Numbered from the stretch's first letter, positions 24,884 through 34,207 are shown. The stretch is 64,000 bases of DNA from Erythrobacter ramosus (GCF_009828055.1 NZ_WTYB01000001.1:1-64000); one strand, 5' to 3'. Program-made: numbers and translations. Notes: a model not told the origin generated them from the sequence alone.

Positions 24884-25606
24884 TTGCGTGTACTCGCTTT
24901 GGCATCGCAGAAAGGTGGATCGGGAAAGACCACCCTGTCCGGACATCTTGCCGTCCAGGCTCAGCGCGCTGGCGCTGGCCCGGTCGTACTCATCGACATC
25001 GACCCGCAGGGCTCGCTGGCCGACTGGTGGAACGAGCGTGAGGCGGAATATCCCGCTTTCGCCCAGACCACCGTGGCGCGGCTTGCCAATGACCTTGCGG
25101 TCTTGCGCCAGCAGGGCTTCAAGCTCGCGGTGATCGATACGCCGCCCGCCATCACCATGGCGATCCAGTCGGTGATTTCGGTCGCCGAACTGATCGTCGT
25201 GCCGACCCGGCCCAGCCCGCACGATCTGCGCGCTGTCGGCGCAACGGTCGATCTGTGTGAGCGTGCGGGCAAGCCGCTGGTGTTTGTCGTCAATGGAGCG
25301 ACCCCAAAGGCCAAGATCACCTCGGAAGCCGCCGTCGCGTTGTCGCAGCACGGCACGGTTGCGCCGATCACGCTCCACCACCGCACGGACTTTGCCGCTT
25401 CGATGATCGATGGCCGCACCGTCATGGAAGTCGATCCCGAAAGCCGCTCGGCTGCGGAGATCGCCGCGCTGTGGCGCTACATCGCCGACCGGCTCGAAAA
25501 GAACTTCCGCCGCACCGTGTTTGCCCCGACTCCCAATGGTCAGGCGCAGCAACTCGGCGGCCTGCCACGTCCCTCCGGCGGCTTCGGTCGCCGGGTCGCA
25601 CAGTAA
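24884..25606 (+). CDS. ParA/MinD-family ATPase
   Basis: A 240-residue cytoplasmic ATPase. It has the deviant Walker A KGGSGKTTL (residues 10-18, with the signature Lys), a ParA-type LIDIDPQGSLADWW, and a VIDTPPAITM switch. No DNA-binding N-terminal extension precedes it, so it belongs to the short ParA group that positions cargo on the nucleoid or membrane. The TTG at 24884 is chosen because it starts the first beta strand (RVLALASQKGG) and AGGGGGA lies 8 bases upstream. No ParB homologue is adjacent. The next gene, 21 bp downstream, is the likely partner. Confidence 0.85.
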   Translation: MRVLALASQKGGSGKTTLSGHLAVQAQRAGAGPVVLIDIDPQGSLADWWNEREAEYPAFAQTTVARLANDLAVLRQQGFKLAVIDTPPAITMAIQSVISVAELIVVPTRPSPHDLRAVGATVDLCERAGKPLVFVVNGATPKAKITSEAAVALSQHGTVAPITLHHRTDFAASMIDGRTVMEVDPESRSAAEIAALWRYIADRLEKNFRRTVFAPTPNGQAQQLGGLPRPSGGFGRRVAQ

Positions 25607-25627
25607 GCGCAGCGGAGGCGACAGGCC

Positions 25628-26320
25628 ATGTCCGAACCAGGTTTTGCCTCGCTTGGCCCGTCGCTGCTGGCCCGCAAGGGCGGCGCGAAGCCCGCGATGC
25701 GTCCCCAGGTCGCGCCGCTGGTGGCTGACGAGACGGCGATTGCCACGCTCGGCGAAGACCAGCTCGAAGACTTGGGCTGGAACGACATGGGCGATTCAGA
25801 AGGCCATGGCGCTGGCGCGGACATCGTGCCGATCAACGCCGATGTCTCGGCGGACGATTATGTATCTGGTCCCGGCCCGATCGTGCGCCGCCAGCAGCGC
25901 CGCCTCGAAGAGCGCGTGCTCGCCGATGCGGTGATGACCGGCCCTGAAGATGCCGATCCCGAATATGACGAAGAAGACGAGCCGGTTTACGGTGAGGCCT
26001 TCGACGACGAGGAAGACTACGCGGACGAAGACGAAGGTGCCGATTACGCAGCCCTCGCCCCCGCCCCGCAGCCTGAGCCTGTGATTGTTGCACCGGCCCC
26101 GCGGCCGCGCGCTGTGCGCAGTGCGCGCGTGCCGGCCGCGCAGGCTGGCCGCCGTGCTGCCTTCACGCTTCGGCTCGATGCTGATCGTCACCTCAAGCTG
26201 CGCCTTGCTGCCACCATGCAAGGTGTAAGCGCACAGGCGCTCGTGACCGAAGCGCTCGACCGGCTGCTGGCCGAATATGACGAGCTCGATGTCATCGCCA
26301 ACCATATGAAACGCCACTGA
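25628..26320 (+). CDS. Acidic protein with C-terminal RHH-like segment, likely ParA partner
   Basis: I do not recognise a named family. The 230-residue protein has three parts: an N-terminal conserved-looking stretch (FASLGPSLLARKGGAKPAMR); a highly acidic middle (about 105-145, EYDEEDEPVYGEAFDDEEDY); and a basic C-terminal 65 residues (RRAAFTLRLDADRHLKLRLA...SAQALVTEALDRLLAEYDEL) that reads like a ribbon-helix-helix DNA-binding fold: one strand plus two helices. Proteins encoded beside ParA ATPases often stimulate them and link them to cargo or DNA. The tight spacing (21 bp) supports cotranscription. Function is inference. Confidence 0.6.
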   Translation: MSEPGFASLGPSLLARKGGAKPAMRPQVAPLVADETAIATLGEDQLEDLGWNDMGDSEGHGAGADIVPINADVSADDYVSGPGPIVRRQQRRLEERVLADAVMTGPEDADPEYDEEDEPVYGEAFDDEEDYADEDEGADYAALAPAPQPEPVIVAPAPRPRAVRSARVPAAQAGRRAAFTLRLDADRHLKLRLAATMQGVSAQALVTEALDRLLAEYDELDVIANHMKRH

Positions 26321-26373
26321 TCGTCAACTTTTCAAATTGACCTGAACCAACCGGATTTACGGGGGAAATGACA

Positions 26374-27741
26374 ATGGACCGCAGCTTCAAGACCGGCAGC
26401 CGCTCCAAGCCGTATCGGGCGCCGCGCCTCGCGATCGCCATCACCACCGCTATCGCAGGCCTGACGCTGGCCGGCATGGCCGCCAATGCCGCGCCGGGCG
26501 CGCAGGTTTCCTTCAGCAAGGCGCAGACCGCGCTGAGCAAGGGCCAGGTCAACAAGGCGATCACCTACGCCGAAGCTGCGGTCAGTGCCGATCCGCGCAA
26601 TCCCGGCTATCGTGCGCTGCTGGGCGCTGCCTATCTTGAAGCCGGCCGGTTCCAATCGGCTGCGACCAGCTTCGGCGACGCGCTCGACCTCGGTGACGAG
26701 AACCCGCGCACGGTCCTGAGCTTCGCGCTCGCCAAGATCGCGATGGGCGATTCGGGCGCAGCCGTCAGCGTGCTCGACGAATATGCGCGGGCGATTGATC
26801 CGACCGACCTCGGCCTGGCGTTGGCACTGGCCGGTCAGCCGGAACGCGGGATGCATGTGCTGGTGAACGCGGTGCGCTCGGCCGAGCAGACCACGCCCAA
26901 GCTGCGCCAGAACCTCGCCTACACCTATGCGCTGGCGGGCAATTGGCGCGCGGCACGGGTGATGGCGGCCGAAGATGTGCCGGGCGATCAGCTGGAAGCT
27001 CGTCTATCGCAATGGGCATCGATGTCCGCGCCCGAGATGTTCCAGCAGCGCATCGCTGCCCTGCTTGATGTGACCCCGCGCGCCGACAGCGGCCAACCGC
27101 AGCAATTGGCACTCGCCAACTTCCCGGGCCAGGAAATGCTGGCCGCCGCATCGGCAGAGGGCGCAGCGACAGACCTTGCGATGGGTGAACCTGCGCCGAT
27201 GACAATTGCCTACGTCGCACCGGCGCCGACCCCTGTTGCGCAGCCCGCACCGAGCACCACCTTCGCGCAGGCCTTTGCCGCGTCCGAACCTTCGAGCTCG
27301 GGCATCCGCTACGTGTCGAACCCGGTGGTGCAGGAACTGCCAATGCGCGCAGCACCTGCCGCATCGCGCGTCGCCGCAGTATCGCCGCAGCGCCGCATGG
27401 CCCCCGCGGCCGCTCCGGCTCCCGTTGCCAGCGACAAGGCTGCCGCCACGCACCTCGTCCAGCTCGGATCGTACAGCAGCAAGCTTGAAGCCGAGCGCGG
27501 CTGGAACGTGCTGAAGGCGAAGTTCCCGCAGCTCAAGGATCACAAGCCGGTCATCACCGAAGCGGTGGTCAACGGCCGCAACTTCTGGCGCGTTGCCGCC
27601 GCTGGCTTTGGCCCGAAAAGCGCGCAGTCGATGTGCGGCACGGTCAAATCATCCGGTCGCGGCTGCTTTGCTTACGCCGCGTCGGCGCCGCCTGCCGGTG
27701 CCGTGAAGCGCGACGTGCAGATGGCCTCGCGCAGCCGCTGA
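26374..27741 (+). CDS. TPR protein with C-terminal SPOR domain
   Basis: A 455-residue protein with an N-terminal hydrophobic signal or anchor (about 17-38), TPR-like repeats from about 45 to 190 (KAITYAEAAVSADPRNPGY, GYRALLGAAYLEAGRFQSAA), a long Pro/Ala linker and a C-terminal SPOR domain (THLVQLGSYSSKLEAERGWN...NGRNFWRVAAAGF). ATG 26374 is preferred to 26368: GGGGGAA lies 6 bases before it. It follows the RHH-like gene by 53 bp, where an inverted repeat GTCAA-N9-TTGAC is found. It probably works at the septal wall with the rest of the cluster. Confidence 0.8.
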   Translation: MDRSFKTGSRSKPYRAPRLAIAITTAIAGLTLAGMAANAAPGAQVSFSKAQTALSKGQVNKAITYAEAAVSADPRNPGYRALLGAAYLEAGRFQSAATSFGDALDLGDENPRTVLSFALAKIAMGDSGAAVSVLDEYARAIDPTDLGLALALAGQPERGMHVLVNAVRSAEQTTPKLRQNLAYTYALAGNWRAARVMAAEDVPGDQLEARLSQWASMSAPEMFQQRIAALLDVTPRADSGQPQQLALANFPGQEMLAAASAEGAATDLAMGEPAPMTIAYVAPAPTPVAQPAPSTTFAQAFAASEPSSSGIRYVSNPVVQELPMRAAPAASRVAAVSPQRRMAPAAAPAPVASDKAAATHLVQLGSYSSKLEAERGWNVLKAKFPQLKDHKPVITEAVVNGRNFWRVAAAGFGPKSAQSMCGTVKSSGRGCFAYAASAPPAGAVKRDVQMASRSR

Positions 27742-27775
27742 AATTCCCTGCCTTGGCAGGAATGAGCAAGCCTCG

Positions 27776-27811
27776 CTCCCGGATAGCGTTCGCGCTGTCC
27801 GGGAGTTTTCT
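27776..27811 (+). terminator. Rho-independent terminator after the SPOR gene
   Basis: CTCCCGGATAGCG / CGCTGTCCGGGAG (13 bp, one wobble, loop TTCG) followed by TTTTCTTAT. It ends the ParA/SPOR cluster and overlaps the end of the convergent pyrC' gene. Confidence 0.88.
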
Positions 27812-29046
27812 TATGCGGACAGGCTGACCCCGCCCTTCCACAGACCGAGCACCCGCCCCTGCGCGCCCTGCCGGTCGAACGGGGTGTTGTCGGCAGTCGC
27901 TTCCATCTTGCGACGGTCGATAATCCATGGCGCGTCGGTGTCGATAAGGGCGAGGTCGGCTTCCAGCCCTACCGTCAGCGCGCCGGCCGGAACGCCGAGC
28001 AATCGCGCAGGATTGCGGGCGAGGCAATCGAAAGCGCGGGCCGTATCGATAACCTCGTCACGCACCAACCCCAGCACCATCGCGAGCAGCGTCTCGGCCC
28101 CGGCCATGCCCGGCGCGGCATCGGCGAAGGGCAGGCGCTTGTCTTCCGGCCCGCGCGGATCATGACCGCTGGCGATCACGTCCACGGTGCCGTCACCAAT
28201 CGCTGCGAGTGCCGCCTGCCGGTCCGCCTCGGCGCGCAAGGGCGGCGAAATGCGGGTGAAGGTGCGGAAATCGGCGGTCGCGAGGTCCGAGAGCATGAAA
28301 TGGGCCGGGGTGATCCCGCAGGTGACAGGCAGGCCCCGCGCCTTGGCCTCGCGCACCAGATCGAACCCGCGTGCGGTGGTGACCTGCCGGATATGAAGGC
28401 GCGCACCCGCCAGTTCAGCGAGCGCAATATCGCGGGCAATGGCGAGCGCTTCGGCTTCGGCAGGCGCGGCTGGCAGGCCCAGCCGGGTGGCGATTTCGCC
28501 CGCGGTCGCCGCAGCCTCTCCGGTCAGCCCGCCATCCTCGGCATGCGTGACGACCACCAGATCCAGCATCGCAGCATATTGCAGCAACCGCAGCATCACG
28601 CCCGAATCGGCAATCCAGCGCCGTCCGGTCGCAATACCCCGTGCGCCAGCGTCCTGCATCAGCGCGATTTCAGCGAGCTCCCGCCCTTCCAACCCGCGCG
28701 TGGCAGCGGCGAGCGGATGAACCCAGAGATCCGGCTTGCCGCTCTTGGCGATGAAATTGACCCGGCTCGGCAGATCGAGCGGCGGTGATTGATCGGGCAT
28801 CAGCGCCGCACGCGTGATCCCGCCGAAATGGAACGCAGGCTTGTCGACTGCGAACACGCCCAAGTCGATGATGCCGGGCGCTAGCAGTTTGCCGCGCGCG
28901 TTGATGACCTCGTCACCGTCCTCGGCTGCGACATCCGCTCCGAGTGCAGCGATCAACCCGTCCACGCAGCGCAGCGCGCCCGCAGTGACGCCGCCAGGGG
29001 TCATCAATTGCGCATTGGTGATGGTGAGCGGGCGCGCCTGCTTCAT
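27811..29046 (-). CDS. pyrC': Dihydroorotase-like protein lacking the HxH metal ligands (PyrC')
   Basis: A 411-residue amidohydrolase-fold protein. In active dihydroorotases the first strand ends in PGxIDxHxH, supplying two zinc ligands; here the site reads [12 protein letters not shown], with Gly63 and Phe65 in place of the two His. The TDHAPH-type site is replaced by [11 protein letters not shown]. Later His residues ([16 protein letters not shown]) remain. Such inactive homologues (pDHO, PyrC') form a complex with PyrB that keeps ATCase stable, as in Pseudomonas. The 4-bp ATGA overlap with pyrB fits this. A separate active dihydroorotase should exist elsewhere. Confidence 0.85.
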   Translation of the reverse strand: MKQARPLTITNAQLMTPGGVTAGALRCVDGLIAALGADVAAEDGDEVINARGKLLAPGIIDLGVFAVDKPAFHFGGITRAALMPDQSPPLDLPSRVNFIAKSGKPDLWVHPLAAATRGLEGRELAEIALMQDAGARGIATGRRWIADSGVMLRLLQYAAMLDLVVVTHAEDGGLTGEAAATAGEIATRLGLPAAPAEAEALAIARDIALAELAGARLHIRQVTTARGFDLVREAKARGLPVTCGITPAHFMLSDLATADFRTFTRISPPLRAEADRQAALAAIGDGTVDVIASGHDPRGPEDKRLPFADAAPGMAGAETLLAMVLGLVRDEVIDTARAFDCLARNPARLLGVPAGALTVGLEADLALIDTDAPWIIDRRKMEATADNTPFDRQGAQGRVLGLWKGGVSLSA

Positions 29047-30071
29047 GCCGCCCACCCTGCCACGCCACGCGCCTCGCGCGTCAAGATATCGAGGCACGCC
29101 ATGCGGATCGCGACGCCCATCTCGACCTGCCGGGTAATCAGCGAGCGGCCCTCCAGATCGGCGATCTCGCTGTCGATCTCGACCCCACGGTTCATCGGGC
29201 CGGGGTGCATCACCAGCGCGCCCGGCGCGGCGAGCGCCAGCCGCTTGGCAGTCAGCCCGTAGAGGTGACGATATTCGCGCGGGCTAGGGATGAACTGCCC
29301 GCTCATCCGCTCGGACTGGAGCCGCAGCATCATCACCACCTCAGCCCCTTCCAGAGCCGCATCGAACCGATGGAACACCTCCACGCCCATCGCCCCAATC
29401 CCGGTCGGCATCAAGGCAGGCGGCGCACAGACGCGAACATTCGCGCCCATTGCGGTGAGGCAAAGGATGTTCGAGCGCGCGACGCGGCTGTGCAGGATGT
29501 CACCGCAGATCACGATATTGAGCCCGGTGAAATCTTCGGCCCCCTCGCCCCGCTCGGCCAGCGCATGGCGCAGGGTCAGGGCGTCGAGCAGGCCTTGGGT
29601 CGGGTGTTCATGGCTGCCGTCGCCTGCGTTGAGCACCGGGCAATCGACCTTGTCCGCGATCAACCCCGTCGCACCGGACGAACCATGCCGGATCACGATC
29701 GCATCGGCGCGCATCGCGTTCAGCGTGATCGCGGTGTCGATCAGCGTCTCGCCCTTTTTCACCGAACTTTGCGCGGCGTGCATGTTGACCACGTCCGCTC
29801 CCAGCCGCTTGCCCGCAATCTCGAAGCTGAGCAGCGTGCGGGTGGAGTTTTCGAAGAAGGCGTTGATGATCGTCAGGCCCGCCAGCAGGTCCGTATGCTT
29901 GGTCCGCCGGCGGTTGAGCGCGACCCATTGTTCAGCCTGATCGAGCAGATAGAGAATCTCATGCCGCTGCAACTGGCCGATGCCAGTGAGGTCGCGATGC
30001 GGAAACGCCAACCGCCCGGCCGGAAAGCGGCCCTGTGCCGGTGAAGTCTCGCGTGCATCCATCAAGTCCAT
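29043..30071 (-). CDS. pyrB: Aspartate carbamoyltransferase catalytic subunit
   Basis: A 342-residue enzyme of pyrimidine synthesis that joins carbamoyl phosphate and aspartate. The carbamoyl-phosphate loop [14 protein letters not shown] (residues 71-84) and the later [12 protein letters not shown] are intact. The N terminus carries about 22 extra residues over the E. coli catalytic chain, as in PyrB proteins that pair with PyrC'. An alternative ATG lies at 30062. The next gene overlaps by 4 bp. No pyrI is nearby. Confidence 0.93.
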   Translation of the reverse strand: MDLMDARETSPAQGRFPAGRLAFPHRDLTGIGQLQRHEILYLLDQAEQWVALNRRRTKHTDLLAGLTIINAFFENSTRTLLSFEIAGKRLGADVVNMHAAQSSVKKGETLIDTAITLNAMRADAIVIRHGSSGATGLIADKVDCPVLNAGDGSHEHPTQGLLDALTLRHALAERGEGAEDFTGLNIVICGDILHSRVARSNILCLTAMGANVRVCAPPALMPTGIGAMGVEVFHRFDAALEGAEVVMMLRLQSERMSGQFIPSPREYRHLYGLTAKRLALAAPGALVMHPGPMNRGVEIDSEIADLEGRSLITRQVEMGVAIRMACLDILTREARGVAGWAA

Positions 30072-30178
30072 GCCCCTAGTCGAGCCTCATCCGCTGCTCA
30101 ACCCATCGCGTAAGGTTTCCGATAGCAGTTACCGTGCAAAGCCCCTAGATCGACGGGGCAAGCTGAAGGAACGAATGC

Positions 30179-32071
30179 ATGAATTTTGTCGGCAAGGTCT
30201 GGAAGATCCTCGTGGGGATCAAGGACGGACTGGTGCTCCTGTTCATGCTGCTGTTCTTTGTGGCACTGTTCGCCATCCTTTCGGCCCGCCCCAACCCCGG
30301 TCAGGTGCGCGAAGGGGCGCTGCTGATCGATCTGGACGGCATCGTGGTCGAAGAAAAATCGGTGCTCGATCCGATCGAGACCCTGCTGTCAGGCACCGCC
30401 CCGGTCGGCGAATACCGCTCCCGCGACATTGTCCGCGCGCTCGATGCTGCTGCAAGCGATGACCGAATCAAGGCCGTGGTGTTCGATCTCACCACCTTCC
30501 TCGGCGGCGGGCAGGTGCACCTCAAGGACATCGGCGAGGCGATGGACCGGGTGCGCAAGGCGAAGAAGCCAGTGCTGACCTATGCGGTCGGCTATGCAGA
30601 TGATCACATGCTGCTGGCCGCCCATGCGAGCGAGGTGTGGCTCGACCCGCAGGGCTTGGCCGTCATCTCCGGGCCGGGCGGCAACCGGCTTTACTATGCG
30701 GGCCTGCTCGAAAAGCTCAGCGTCAATGCGAGGGTGTACCGCGTGGGTGCGTTCAAATCGGCGGTGGAGCCCTATTCGCGCAGTTCGATGTCGGACGAGG
30801 CGCGCCAAAACCTTGGCGGCCTGTACGGCGCGATGTGGGAGGAGTGGCAGGCAAATGTCACCAAGGCCCGTCCCAAGCTTGCACTGGCGCGGGTGACGAG
30901 CGATCCGATCGCCTGGATCCAGAGTTCGGGCGGTGATCTGGCGCAAGCAGCCATCTCCGCAGGGCTGGTCGACAAGCTTGGTGACCGCGTCCAGTTTGGC
31001 GCGCGGGTGGCGGAATTGGCGGGCAAGGACCCGTGGAGCGACCTGCCCGGCACCTACGCCTCGAGCGAACTTGGCGCCTACCTCGCCGATGCCGGAAAGG
31101 ATCGTTCGGGCAAAACGATCGGCGTGATCACCATCGCGGGCGAGATCGTTGATGGTGATGCCGGGCCGGGGATCGCCGGGGGCAGGCGGATCGCCGACCT
31201 GCTCGACGAGGCGCTCGACGATGATTTCGCCGCGCTGGTGGTGCGGGTCGATTCGCCCGGCGGCTCTGCTACCGCGGCCGAGGAAATCCGCCGCGCGATC
31301 CAGCGTCACCGCGACCGCAAGATTCCGGTCGCCGTATCCTTCGGCAATGTCGCGGCAAGCGGCGGCTACTGGGTCGCCACCTCAAGCGACCGGATCTTTG
31401 CCGAGCCCGATACCATCACGGGCTCAATCGGCGTCTTCGCCGTGGTGCCAACCTTTGAACAGGCCGCCGCCCGGCTTGGGGTCAACGCCGATGGCTATCG
31501 CACCACGCCGCTTTCGGGCCAGCCCGACTTCATCGGCGGATTCAGCCCGGAAATGGACACGCTGTTCCAGACCTCAATCAGCGGCACTTACAAGGACTTC
31601 ATCACCCTCGTCTCCAAGGCGCGGCGCATGCCGGTCGACCAGGTCGATAGCATTGCACAAGGTCAGGTGTGGGACGGCGGGACAGCGCGCCAGAAGGGTC
31701 TCGTGGACGAATTCGGCGGTATGGATGCTGCGCTCGGCTGGGCGGCGGCCAAGGCTGGTTTGAAGGACGGCGGATGGCACGCGGTCTATCTTGGTGAGCA
31801 GAGCGAGAATTACGATTCGCTGATCCGCCAGCTGGTTTCCAGCCAGGCCGCGCGCGCGCGCGCCGTGAACAGTGGCGATCTGTTCGCCATGGCAGCGGCG
31901 CGCAGCGAGAACCTCGGCGCACGGCTCGCACGCGATGCCGAACGCCTCCTGGGAACGCGCGGTGTTCAGGCATTTTGTGCCGAGTGTCCGCCAAGCTCTG
32001 CGCACCCGCCCTCCCCCGCCAAGCGGCCTGAGGGGATGCTGGCGCTGCTGGCGTGGCTGACAGGCGGCTAA
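30179..32071 (+). CDS. sppA: Signal peptide peptidase SppA, 67-kDa type
   Basis: A 630-residue inner-membrane Ser/Lys protease that degrades cleaved signal peptides. One N-terminal membrane helix (residues 16-36) is followed by two tandem S49 domains. The catalytic Lys193 (GAFKSAVEPY) and Ser394 (NVAASGGYW) sit in different domains, as in E. coli SppA. The start at 30179 has GAAGGA 8 bases upstream; ATG 30175 is out of frame. It is divergent from pyrB. A short Cys/Pro-containing C terminus (CAECPPSSAHPPSP) is unusual. Confidence 0.93.
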   Translation: MNFVGKVWKILVGIKDGLVLLFMLLFFVALFAILSARPNPGQVREGALLIDLDGIVVEEKSVLDPIETLLSGTAPVGEYRSRDIVRALDAAASDDRIKAVVFDLTTFLGGGQVHLKDIGEAMDRVRKAKKPVLTYAVGYADDHMLLAAHASEVWLDPQGLAVISGPGGNRLYYAGLLEKLSVNARVYRVGAFKSAVEPYSRSSMSDEARQNLGGLYGAMWEEWQANVTKARPKLALARVTSDPIAWIQSSGGDLAQAAISAGLVDKLGDRVQFGARVAELAGKDPWSDLPGTYASSELGAYLADAGKDRSGKTIGVITIAGEIVDGDAGPGIAGGRRIADLLDEALDDDFAALVVRVDSPGGSATAAEEIRRAIQRHRDRKIPVAVSFGNVAASGGYWVATSSDRIFAEPDTITGSIGVFAVVPTFEQAAARLGVNADGYRTTPLSGQPDFIGGFSPEMDTLFQTSISGTYKDFITLVSKARRMPVDQVDSIAQGQVWDGGTARQKGLVDEFGGMDAALGWAAAKAGLKDGGWHAVYLGEQSENYDSLIRQLVSSQAARARAVNSGDLFAMAAARSENLGARLARDAERLLGTRGVQAFCAECPPSSAHPPSPAKRPEGMLALLAWLTGG

Positions 32072-32171
32072 GCATCAGCGAAATCGCACCTTACCTAGCC
32101 GCGAGCGCTTGCCAAGCGCGCAAGGCCCGATTAAAGGCGCCCCCCTGTCCGGGTCGTATGGCCCCACGGGC

Positions 32172-32246
32172 GGGCGCGTAGCTCAGCGGTAGAGCACACC
32201 CTTCACACGGGTGGGGTCACAGGTTCAATCCCTGTCGCGCCCACCA
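32172..32246 (+). tRNA. tRNA-Val (CAC)
   Basis: GGGCGCGTAGCTCAGCGGTA begins the gene; the acceptor arm GGGCGCG pairs with CGCGCCC. The anticodon stem CACCC / GGGTG encloses TTCACAC, giving anticodon CAC. T-arm GGTTCAATCC and encoded ACCA follow. Its 3' part is duplicated at 34649-34696, the mark of integration at this tRNA. Confidence 0.96.
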
Positions 32247-32249
32247 TTT
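32199..32249 (+). repeat. attL: 3' end of tRNA-Val
   Basis: The 48-bp segment CCCTTCACACGGGTG...CGCGCCCACCA plus TTT is repeated at 34649-34699 with one mismatch (GGGTGGGG versus GGGTGTGG). The tRNA remains intact on this side, as expected when an element integrates into the 3' half and restores it. Confidence 0.9.
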
Positions 32250-32301
32250 TTCCCTAGGTTTCAGAGTCTTTTAACTCTGTGGGTAAAGATGGTCCTTCGC
32301 T

Positions 32302-32535
32302 TCAGTGCGGAACAATGAGTGAAAATGCAGGCCAACGCGGCCCGAAACCGTACAATCCCCCTAACCGCAGACTCTCCCCCTGAAAGGCGTTCCGGGCGCG
32401 GATATCCTCACGACGATCAACCACCCGCGAAGGATCGCGCGGGTTCGCAATACATGCGGCAAGCCGCCCGCAGATCCTCATCATTCGCTCGACCTGCGAC
32501 AGCGCCAGCAGCATGCCGCCGTCCGAAGTGAGCCT
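32302..32535 (-). pseudogene. Remnant of an IS1380-family transposase (5' part)
   Basis: The minus-strand translation runs LTSDGGMLLALSQVE, then RLAACIANPRDPSRVV, and then loses similarity. This order matches the N terminus of IS1380-family transposases (TSDGGxxLLxxxDRRLG-xLxxRLAxCxxDPRDPxRVxH). The catalytic DDE region is absent, and no intact inverted repeats were found. It is a short fossil inside the island. Confidence 0.6.
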
Positions 32536-32665
32536 ACTCCCACACCAAACGCAGCTGTGGCCCTCTTGCCGCGAACCGCTGGAAACGAAAATACGGGCGC
32601 GCTATCAGCGCTTCCGACAGGTATAGTCTGCGGAACTTTCTACGTTGTATTTAAAGGAGTTAGCT

Positions 32666-34186
32666 GTGACAAATCGTGACGGTTGGCCGGAGGCAACGAG
32701 CTACTTGCTGCTTCTGGCCGCTATCCCACCGCTTCTGCTTATTCCCCTCAATCACGATGTCGTCTGGCAACTTTGGATTGGCAGAGAGATGACCGCTGGC
32801 GCGCAGCTGTATGTAGATATTCTAGAGATAAATCCGCCACTTTGGTTTTGGATTGCGCAGTCCCTTAATGTATTGGCTGAGAGTATTAGAGCACCTGCAA
32901 CAGGCACGCTGATCATAGCATTTGGTTTAACTATTGGCATAAGCATCACACTCTTATCGCGTCTGATTTCTGATAAGCGAGCAATCCAACGATTTGCAGT
33001 CTATGCCGCAGTGCTGACGGCCACCATCGTCTTACCTCTCAATGATTTTGGCCAACGTGAGCACTTCGTCTTAATTGTCTCAATTCCGTATTGTGCATTG
33101 ATCGCTGCTCGTCTTGATGGAAAATCTCCTTCAAACAGACTAGCTTCTGCAATCGGACTCTTGGCTGCTCTAGGATTTGCATTGAAGCACTATTTTGTGC
33201 TGGTTCCGTTGGCGCTTGAGCTATTGCTCTTTCTTTCCAGACGCGCCGATTGGAGAGCCTTGCGCGCCGAAACTGTTGTGCTTGGAACATCTGCACTGAC
33301 ATATGCCGCCTGCATCTTCATTTTCGCGCCTGAATTCATCAAAACGATGGTGCCATTGGTGCGGCTCGCATACGACAGTTATAATGTGCAGTTCTCCGAA
33401 CAACTTCAGCATTCCTTCGTCGGCGTTTACCTTTTTGCTGGATTTGGATTTCTCGTTTACGGATGGCCAGCTTCCAAGCTCTCGCAAGCTTTGATTGTTG
33501 CATCCGTGATGTTTCTCGGCGCCTACTTTCTTCAGCAAAAAGGCTTCCGCTATCAGGCGCTCCCAGCGACCGGTCTAATGTTTCTTGGAATTGTAATGGA
33601 GATTATGGAAGCGCGGCTCCGATCATTTCGACAGCGTGCTGGGGCAAGCATGCTTTCATTAGCGCTTCTTTTTCCGATCGTCGTGGCGATTGCCAGCGGC
33701 ACATATTTCAACAGCAAACGTATCGAAGCTGAACTCGCCACTGAGGATCTCAGTTCGGGAGACGTGGTTCTGACACTGGGCGCAAATCCGAGTGACATTT
33801 GGCCCATGAATTACGAACGCGGGCTGGTCTGGCCATCCCGCCATTTTGCATTCTGGATGTTACCGACGTTTGCCAAAAGGACCTCGCCAGAACTAGAAGC
33901 TTTTGCCGATCGGGTTCGCCTTGATACTGCACACGACATCGCCTGCCTGCCTCCAGATCGCATTCTTGTGAGCTCAACATATGGCCGGAGTTGGGAGGGG
34001 GTACGTAGTTTCGATATTCTCGGCTTCTTCCGAGCGAATAAGGAATTTGAGGAGGTGTTCCGGCAGTATAGTATTGGACACCGCTACGGCCGGTTTCAAG
34101 GCTATGACCTAGTCGGCAAGATTGACAGGCCTGACAACTGCCGGCCCCGATCTCCTTCAGCTCAAGGCGACATTGGGGCGAGTTAA
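32666..34186 (+). CDS. Putative GT-C-type membrane glycosyltransferase
   Basis: A 506-residue protein with about ten membrane helices in the first 350 residues and a soluble C-terminal part. Early motifs NHDVVWQLWIGREMTAGAQL and YVDILEINPPLWFWI are like the first-loop acidic motif and NPP of the GT-C (PMT/ArnT/GT39-like) superfamily, which moves sugars from polyprenyl carriers. Donor and acceptor cannot be inferred. GTG 32666 is preferred to the upstream TTG because AAGGAG lies 7 bases before it. The gene is visibly AT-richer than its surroundings and is the only intact cargo gene of the tRNA-Val island. Confidence 0.65.
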   Translation: MTNRDGWPEATSYLLLLAAIPPLLLIPLNHDVVWQLWIGREMTAGAQLYVDILEINPPLWFWIAQSLNVLAESIRAPATGTLIIAFGLTIGISITLLSRLISDKRAIQRFAVYAAVLTATIVLPLNDFGQREHFVLIVSIPYCALIAARLDGKSPSNRLASAIGLLAALGFALKHYFVLVPLALELLLFLSRRADWRALRAETVVLGTSALTYAACIFIFAPEFIKTMVPLVRLAYDSYNVQFSEQLQHSFVGVYLFAGFGFLVYGWPASKLSQALIVASVMFLGAYFLQQKGFRYQALPATGLMFLGIVMEIMEARLRSFRQRAGASMLSLALLFPIVVAIASGTYFNSKRIEAELATEDLSSGDVVLTLGANPSDIWPMNYERGLVWPSRHFAFWMLPTFAKRTSPELEAFADRVRLDTAHDIACLPPDRILVSSTYGRSWEGVRSFDILGFFRANKEFEEVFRQYSIGHRYGRFQGYDLVGKIDRPDNCRPRSPSAQGDIGAS

Positions 34187-34191
34187 TAGCG

Positions 34192-34207
34192 GACGCTTTC
34201 AAGCGTC
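34192..34207. terminator. Hairpin after the GT-C gene
   Basis: GACGCTT-TC-AAGCGTC, a perfect 7-bp inverted repeat 6 bases after the stop. No T-run follows, so termination is uncertain. Confidence 0.35.
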
